From JBBTCJ01 sp038043285 (GTDB taxonomy: Bacteria > Planctomycetota > Phycisphaerae > UBA1845): a DNA stretch of 17,734 nt. Positions 13,922-17,734 of this stretch are shown piece by piece. The position numbers and the translations under genes are program-made. Positions within the stretch are counted from its first letter, which is position 1, and the number at the start of each line of letters is the position of its first letter. The notes beneath the pieces are model-generated. The model was not told the DNA's origin and searched no databases. It worked only from the letters and a program-made list of their open reading frames with translations. The stretch lies in NCBI GenBank assembly GCA_038043285.1, contig JBBTCJ010000105.1:1-17734 (forward strand), written 5' to 3'.

Positions 13922-15211
13922 ATGCAAAAACACACACCGCTACCGCAAGCCTTCGCTGATCTGGGCGTTGAAACACGGTTTCTCAAGGCCCTCGTGAACA
14001 TGGGGTTCGTCGAACCGAGCGACATTCAGCGCGGAATGATACCCCCTGCGCTGCAGGGGCAGGACATCCTGGGTCAGGCGCGAACCGGGACGGGCAAGAC
14101 GGCCGCGTTCGGGCTGCCCATGCTCCAAATGATCGACCCTGGGCGGCGGTTGCAGGCCATGTGCCTGGTCCCGACGCGGGAGCTGGCCGTCCAGGTGGCG
14201 GGCGAGCTTTGCCGTCTTGCCGAGTTCGCCGATGTCCACGTCGTTCCGGTCTACGGCGGGCAGAAGGTGGCCACCCAGTTGCACCAACTGGGACGAAAAC
14301 CGCACTTCGTCGTCGGCACCCCAGGGCGGGTGATGGATTTCATTCAACGGCGGGTCTTGGAGATCGCGGAGATACGATTCGTCGTCCTCGACGAGGTCGA
14401 CCGGATGCTGGACATCGGGTTCCGCGACGACATTCGCTCGATTCTGTCGCGGGTGACGAGCAAGCATCAGACGATGTTCGTCTCGGCGACGATTGACGAG
14501 GAGATCAAGCGCCTGGCCATGCGCTACATGAACGAACCGACCGAGATCAACGTGTCGCATGACCGTTTGACCGTCGACGAGGTTGAGCAGTCGTACGTCA
14601 CGGCCGAGCCGAGGGACAAGTTCCGCGTCCTCCGACTGCTCCTGCAACAGCAGAATCCGCCCGTCGCCATCGTGTTCTGCAACACCAAGCATGGCGCCCG
14701 GAAGCTCGCCAAGAAGCTCCACGACACCGGCGTTGACGCCATGGAAATCCACGGCGACTTGGAGCAAAGGAAGCGTGATCGGGTGATGGAGCGTTTCCGC
14801 AAGCATCAGATCAAGGTGTTGGTGGCGACGGATTTGGCTTCCCGGGGCATCGACGTCAGCGCGATCACCCACATTTTCAACTACGACGTACCCAAGGATC
14901 CCGAAGTGTACGTCCACCGCATAGGACGGACGGCGAGGATGGGGGCGCAGGGAATGGCCATCATGCTTGTCACCCGAGAGGAGGGCAAGGAGCTGACCTC
15001 CATCGAGGCGCTCATCAACCGCGAGATTCCGTCGCGCACCGTGGATGGCTTCGTGGCCTCGGCGTCCGACGATCTTCCTCCCTCTCGCGCGGCGTCGGCG
15101 GCGTCGCGTCTATCCGTTCCGGTGGCCGCCCCGGTCGGCGCGAGCGTCCCTTCCCCGGTCAGAACCCTCGGCGGGAAGTTCAAGCCGCTTCGCCGCAGAA
15201 GAAGGCTGTAA
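13922..15211 (+). CDS. DEAD-box ATP-dependent RNA helicase (motif II DEVD)
   Basis: The 429-residue protein has all core superfamily 2 motifs: Q motif region (GFVEPSDIQ, 28-36), motif I ARTGTGKT (53-60), Ia PTRELAVQ (84-91), Ib TPGR (133-136), motif II DEVD (157-160), III SAT (188-190), IV 'AIVFCNTK', V 'ATDLASRGID' and VI HRIGRTAR (332-339). Motif II has Val where most relatives have Ala. The C-terminal ~50 residues are Ala/Pro/Ser-rich and end in a basic run (KPLRRRRRL) likely to touch RNA, as in RhlE-like helicases. It probably unwinds structured RNA in ribosome assembly or mRNA decay. The start is ATG 13922, since conserved sequence begins there and a promoter lies just upstream; the ribosome site is poor. 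The pseudouridine synthase gene follows after 35 bp, probably co-transcribed. Confidence 0.95.
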   Translation: MQKHTPLPQAFADLGVETRFLKALVNMGFVEPSDIQRGMIPPALQGQDILGQARTGTGKTAAFGLPMLQMIDPGRRLQAMCLVPTRELAVQVAGELCRLAEFADVHVVPVYGGQKVATQLHQLGRKPHFVVGTPGRVMDFIQRRVLEIAEIRFVVLDEVDRMLDIGFRDDIRSILSRVTSKHQTMFVSATIDEEIKRLAMRYMNEPTEINVSHDRLTVDEVEQSYVTAEPRDKFRVLRLLLQQQNPPVAIVFCNTKHGARKLAKKLHDTGVDAMEIHGDLEQRKRDRVMERFRKHQIKVLVATDLASRGIDVSAITHIFNYDVPKDPEVYVHRIGRTARMGAQGMAIMLVTREEGKELTSIEALINREIPSRTVDGFVASASDDLPPSRAASAASRLSVPVAAPVGASVPSPVRTLGGKFKPLRRRRRL

Positions 15212-15246
15212 CCGCGGCGCGGACGGGTTCTCGCCTCTCCATTCCC

Positions 15247-16323
15247 ATGCCGGCTGAAGCGCACCATCCCGACGCCGACGACCTCGAACTTGCCGACGGG
15301 GCGGAAGGTCCGCCGGACGAATCCTTCGGCGCCGTCGACGAACCCGGCGAGGAGGTTCACGAGATCGGGGTTTCGTACCGCTCGGCCGGCACGCGCTTGG
15401 ACAAGTTCCTGCACCATCGATTTCCGCGCATCTCGCGGACGGTCCTGCAGAAGTACATCAAGCAGGGCGAGGTGACGGTCAACGGGATGCCCAGCAAAGC
15501 CAGCTACGAGCCGGTCAACGGCGACAGAATCCGCATGGTTCTGCCTCCTCCGCCGCCCTCCGAGGTCGTGCCCCAGGACATTCCCATCGATGTGCTCTAC
15601 GAGGACGAATGGATCATCGCGTTGAACAAACAGGCGGGCATCGTCTGCCACCCGGCTTTCGTTTCCCAGACCTACACGATCGCCAATGCGGTGGCCTACC
15701 ACGTGCAGAAGCTCAGCCGGGGAAGCGATCCGTTTCGGCCCGGCATCGTGCACCGGCTGGACAAGAACACCACCGGGGTGCTGCTCATCGCCAAGACCGA
15801 CGAAGCCCACTGGCGGGTGGCTCTGCAATTCGAGCGGCGCACGCTGCGCAAGGAATACTTCGCCATCTGCGAGGGCGGGGTGCGGCTCGACGGCGACGTC
15901 ATCAATCGTCCGCTGGCGCCGCATCCGGACACGACCAAGCGGATGGTCTTTCCCTCGGCCAACCCGCCGCGGCAGGCGATGTTCAAGGAGGCGATCACCG
16001 AATACCGCGTCGACAAGCGCTATCGCGGCTTCACCACCGTGAACCTGTTTCCCAAAACCGGTCGGACGCACCAACTCCGCGTGCACATGTCGTCGATCCT
16101 CCATCCCATCATGGGCGACGCGATGTACGGCGGGCACAAGTTCAGTGAGCTCGACCTCGCCGGAGCGGGCAGCGCCGAGCCGTTGATCGAGCATCAGGCC
16201 CTTCACGCTCGGCGACTTACCCTGGTGCATCCGATCCTGGAGACCAAGCTTTCCCTCGAAGCGCCTCCGCCCGCGAACATGGTGCGGATCCTGGAGCTGC
16301 TCGAAGCGCATCGGAAGGTCTGA
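15247..16323 (+). CDS. RluA/RluD-family 23S rRNA pseudouridine synthase
   Basis: The 358-residue protein has an acidic ~40-residue N-terminal extension, an S4 RNA-binding domain (about 49-97, 'TRLDKFLHHRFPRISRT' and 'GEVTVNG') and the pseudouridine synthase domain. The catalytic box is HRLDK (169-173) with Asp172 as nucleophile, followed by 'TTGVLLIAKT'; the later motif is 'GRTHQLRVH' (272-280). The family converts uridine to pseudouridine in large-subunit rRNA (RluC and RluD sites) or, in RluA, in rRNA and tRNA. The S4 domain favours an RluC/RluD-type enzyme, but the exact target cannot be read from sequence. No clear ribosome site precedes the ATG, so translation may depend on the helicase gene 35 bp upstream. 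The pairing with an RNA helicase fits a role in ribosome maturation. Its stop lies 15 bp from the convergent dinG-like gene. Confidence 0.95.
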   Translation: MPAEAHHPDADDLELADGAEGPPDESFGAVDEPGEEVHEIGVSYRSAGTRLDKFLHHRFPRISRTVLQKYIKQGEVTVNGMPSKASYEPVNGDRIRMVLPPPPPSEVVPQDIPIDVLYEDEWIIALNKQAGIVCHPAFVSQTYTIANAVAYHVQKLSRGSDPFRPGIVHRLDKNTTGVLLIAKTDEAHWRVALQFERRTLRKEYFAICEGGVRLDGDVINRPLAPHPDTTKRMVFPSANPPRQAMFKEAITEYRVDKRYRGFTTVNLFPKTGRTHQLRVHMSSILHPIMGDAMYGGHKFSELDLAGAGSAEPLIEHQALHARRLTLVHPILETKLSLEAPPPANMVRILELLEAHRKV

Positions 16324-16338
16324 CGGAGGCGCAGCGGT

Positions 16339-17734
16339 CTACGACGTGATGACCTTGCACTCCGGGAGGGCGTGGAGGAACCATCGGCCATAGGGTTTGC
16401 TGCCCACTCGCGGGTCCAGGATGACCACGATGCCGCGATCGGTTTTCGTACGGATCAGTCGGCCGACGCCCTGTTTGAACTTCAGCACCGCCTCGGGCAA
16501 CTGAAAGTCCATGAACGGATTGCCGCCGCACTCGCGAATCTTCTCGATGCGGGCTTCGACGATCGGTTGGTTGGGTGCCGCGAACGGGAGCTTGACGATG
16601 ATGACGTTGCTCAGCGCGTCCCCCGGCACGTCGACGCCCTGCCAGAAGGTGTCGGTTCCGAAGAGCACGCTGCGCGCCGTCTTGCGGAACTTGTCCAGCA
16701 TCTTGCCGCGCGGCAGACCCGACCCGTGCACCAGCAGGGGCATGTGGTTTTCCTCGAAGAAATCGGCAAGCCGCCTGGCGCAATCGTTGAGCATGTCGAA
16801 GCTGGTGAACAGGACGAACGCCCGGCCGGCGCTTTGGGCGACGTACTTCTTGATCGCTTCGCAGGCCGCCGCGGTGAACGGCTCGCCCGATGCGGGATCG
16901 GGCAGGTGGGGTTCGACGTGCACGGTCAATTGTTCGGCGTAGTTAAAGGGCGAGCCGAGGGCCAACCCGCCCGCCTCGCTCAGCCCGGTTCGGCGACGGA
17001 GGTAGTCGAACGGGTCCGCCCCTGCCGCCTTCGCGCCGACGGCAAGCGTGGCCGACGTCAGCACGACGCTGCGAATCTTGTCGAAGAGCTTTTCCTTCAG
17101 AAACGGACCGACGTCGAGGGGCCTTGCCGCGAGCGTGATGCGTTGTCCGCGAGGTCCGCCGCGTTCGAGCCAATAGACCCAGTCGGCGGTTCGCTGTCCG
17201 TGCCAATTGGCAATGGCGGCTGCGGTCGTCGTGCAGCGATCGGCCAATCCGCCGAGTTCGGTGCGGTCGCTTTCATCCTCGCAATTCTTTTTGGCGTTGC
17301 GAAGGACGTCCGCGAGGGTCAAAAGGTCGGTGGTCAACGGTTGCTCCAGGGGCACGGGTTTTCGCACCCGTCCGTTGGTCATCCCTTCCTCGTCCGACCA
17401 ATCGAGGAGTTCGACGAAGTACCGATCCAGGCTGCGCCGGGCGTTTTCGACGACGCGAATCGCCTCCGGCAAGTGCCGCGAATCCAGCACGCCGCGGGCC
17501 GCCCGTTCGTGGTGCAGCAGGTTGAGAAGGTGCCGCACCTGGGCATTGGAAACGCTGCCGCCAAGGTGCTCCGCGGCCACCCGCTCGACGGTGTGGGCCT
17601 CGTCGAGAATCAGGTATTCGTAGTCCGGGAGAATCGAGGCCCCCTGCTCGCGGACCGCCAGGTCGGAGAAGAGCATCGCGTGATTGACGATCAGGAGCTG
17701 TGCCTCGACGGCCTTCCGCCGCGCCCGCTGGTAG
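16339..17734 (-). CDS. dinG: DinG/XPD-type ATP-dependent DNA helicase (5' end outside window)
   Basis: The frame is open from the stop at 16339 to the right edge, so the N-terminus with Walker A and most of the expected Fe-S region is missing; about 464 residues are visible. They begin 'YQRARRKAVEAQLLIVNHAM', the segment just after the last Fe-S cysteine in DinG/XPD proteins, then motif II LILDEAH, motif III 'VVLTSATL', motif V 'FGTDTFWQGVDVPG' and motif VI 'QGVGRLIRT'. The family unwinds DNA 5' to 3' and helps resolve R-loops and other structures during repair and replication. An internal ATG at 17676 lies before the DEAH box but is not the start. The gene converges on the pseudouridine synthase gene with a 15-bp gap and no room for a separate terminator. 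Confidence 0.93.
   Translation of the reverse strand, partial: YQRARRKAVEAQLLIVNHAMLFSDLAVREQGASILPDYEYLILDEAHTVERVAAEHLGGSVSNAQVRHLLNLLHHERAARGVLDSRHLPEAIRVVENARRSLDRYFVELLDWSDEEGMTNGRVRKPVPLEQPLTTDLLTLADVLRNAKKNCEDESDRTELGGLADRCTTTAAAIANWHGQRTADWVYWLERGGPRGQRITLAARPLDVGPFLKEKLFDKIRSVVLTSATLAVGAKAAGADPFDYLRRRTGLSEAGGLALGSPFNYAEQLTVHVEPHLPDPASGEPFTAAACEAIKKYVAQSAGRAFVLFTSFDMLNDCARRLADFFEENHMPLLVHGSGLPRGKMLDKFRKTARSVLFGTDTFWQGVDVPGDALSNVIIVKLPFAAPNQPIVEARIEKIRECGGNPFMDFQLPEAVLKFKQGVGRLIRTKTDRGIVVILDPRVGSKPYGRWFLHALPECKVITS

Noticed and set aside
14881..16311. 476-codon open frame antisense to the pseudouridine synthase gene
   Set aside because: The opposite strand encodes unmistakable HRLDK and GRTHQLRVH motifs; this frame has none and spans two real genes.

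Overview
The window looks like a high-GC chromosome fragment from a free-living planctomycete-type bacterium, probably near Phycisphaerae. This rests on three things. There are several exported low-complexity or repeat proteins. One of them carries a degenerate 'DVDLxDFxxFQ'-like dockerin module typical of planctomycete secreted proteins. There is also an 'AFTYQGQLKSDGSPANG' head module seen on secreted proteins of planctomycetes and some other bacteria. The lineage is an inference; there is no rRNA or other marker here.

Left part (1-3266). Two exported proteins lie in tandem on the minus strand: a partial lectin-like protein and a 601-residue tail-fibre-like protein with a C-terminal coiled coil. 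Each has a perfect TATAAT on the minus strand upstream and a GTG start with a Shine-Dalgarno site. A 22-bp perfect palindrome lies between them. Next comes a 5'-truncated REP-associated tyrosine transposase (RAYT) on the plus strand.

Middle (3267-9853). A 619-residue membrane-anchored coiled-coil protein of unknown function starts at TTG. Converging on it is a minus-strand respiratory operon, in transcription order: a nine-heme cytochrome c with a C-terminal membrane anchor, a Rieske Fe-S protein, and a fused cytochrome b6/subunit IV-type cytochrome b. Together they look like an alternative bc complex in which a multiheme cytochrome stands in for cytochrome c1. Diverging from it across 526 bp is an exported tetraheme cytochrome of the c554 type, a plausible electron partner.

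Right part (9854-17734). A 527-bp non-coding stretch with three strong hairpins leads into a 1096-residue secreted protein built from two alternating modules (A-B-A-B-A-B-A-B-A) with an exact 223-residue period. One repeat has lost two cysteines together, which suggests an inter-module disulfide. Three housekeeping genes follow: a DEAD-box RNA helicase (motif II is DEVD), an RluA/RluD-type pseudouridine synthase immediately downstream, and, converging on them, a DinG/XPD-type helicase that runs off the right edge.

The most interesting parts are the multiheme bc-type complex with its cytochrome partner, the precisely periodic two-module secreted protein, and the palindromes that share the window with a decayed RAYT. 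I found no CRISPR array, tRNA, rRNA, integrase or recognisable defence system.
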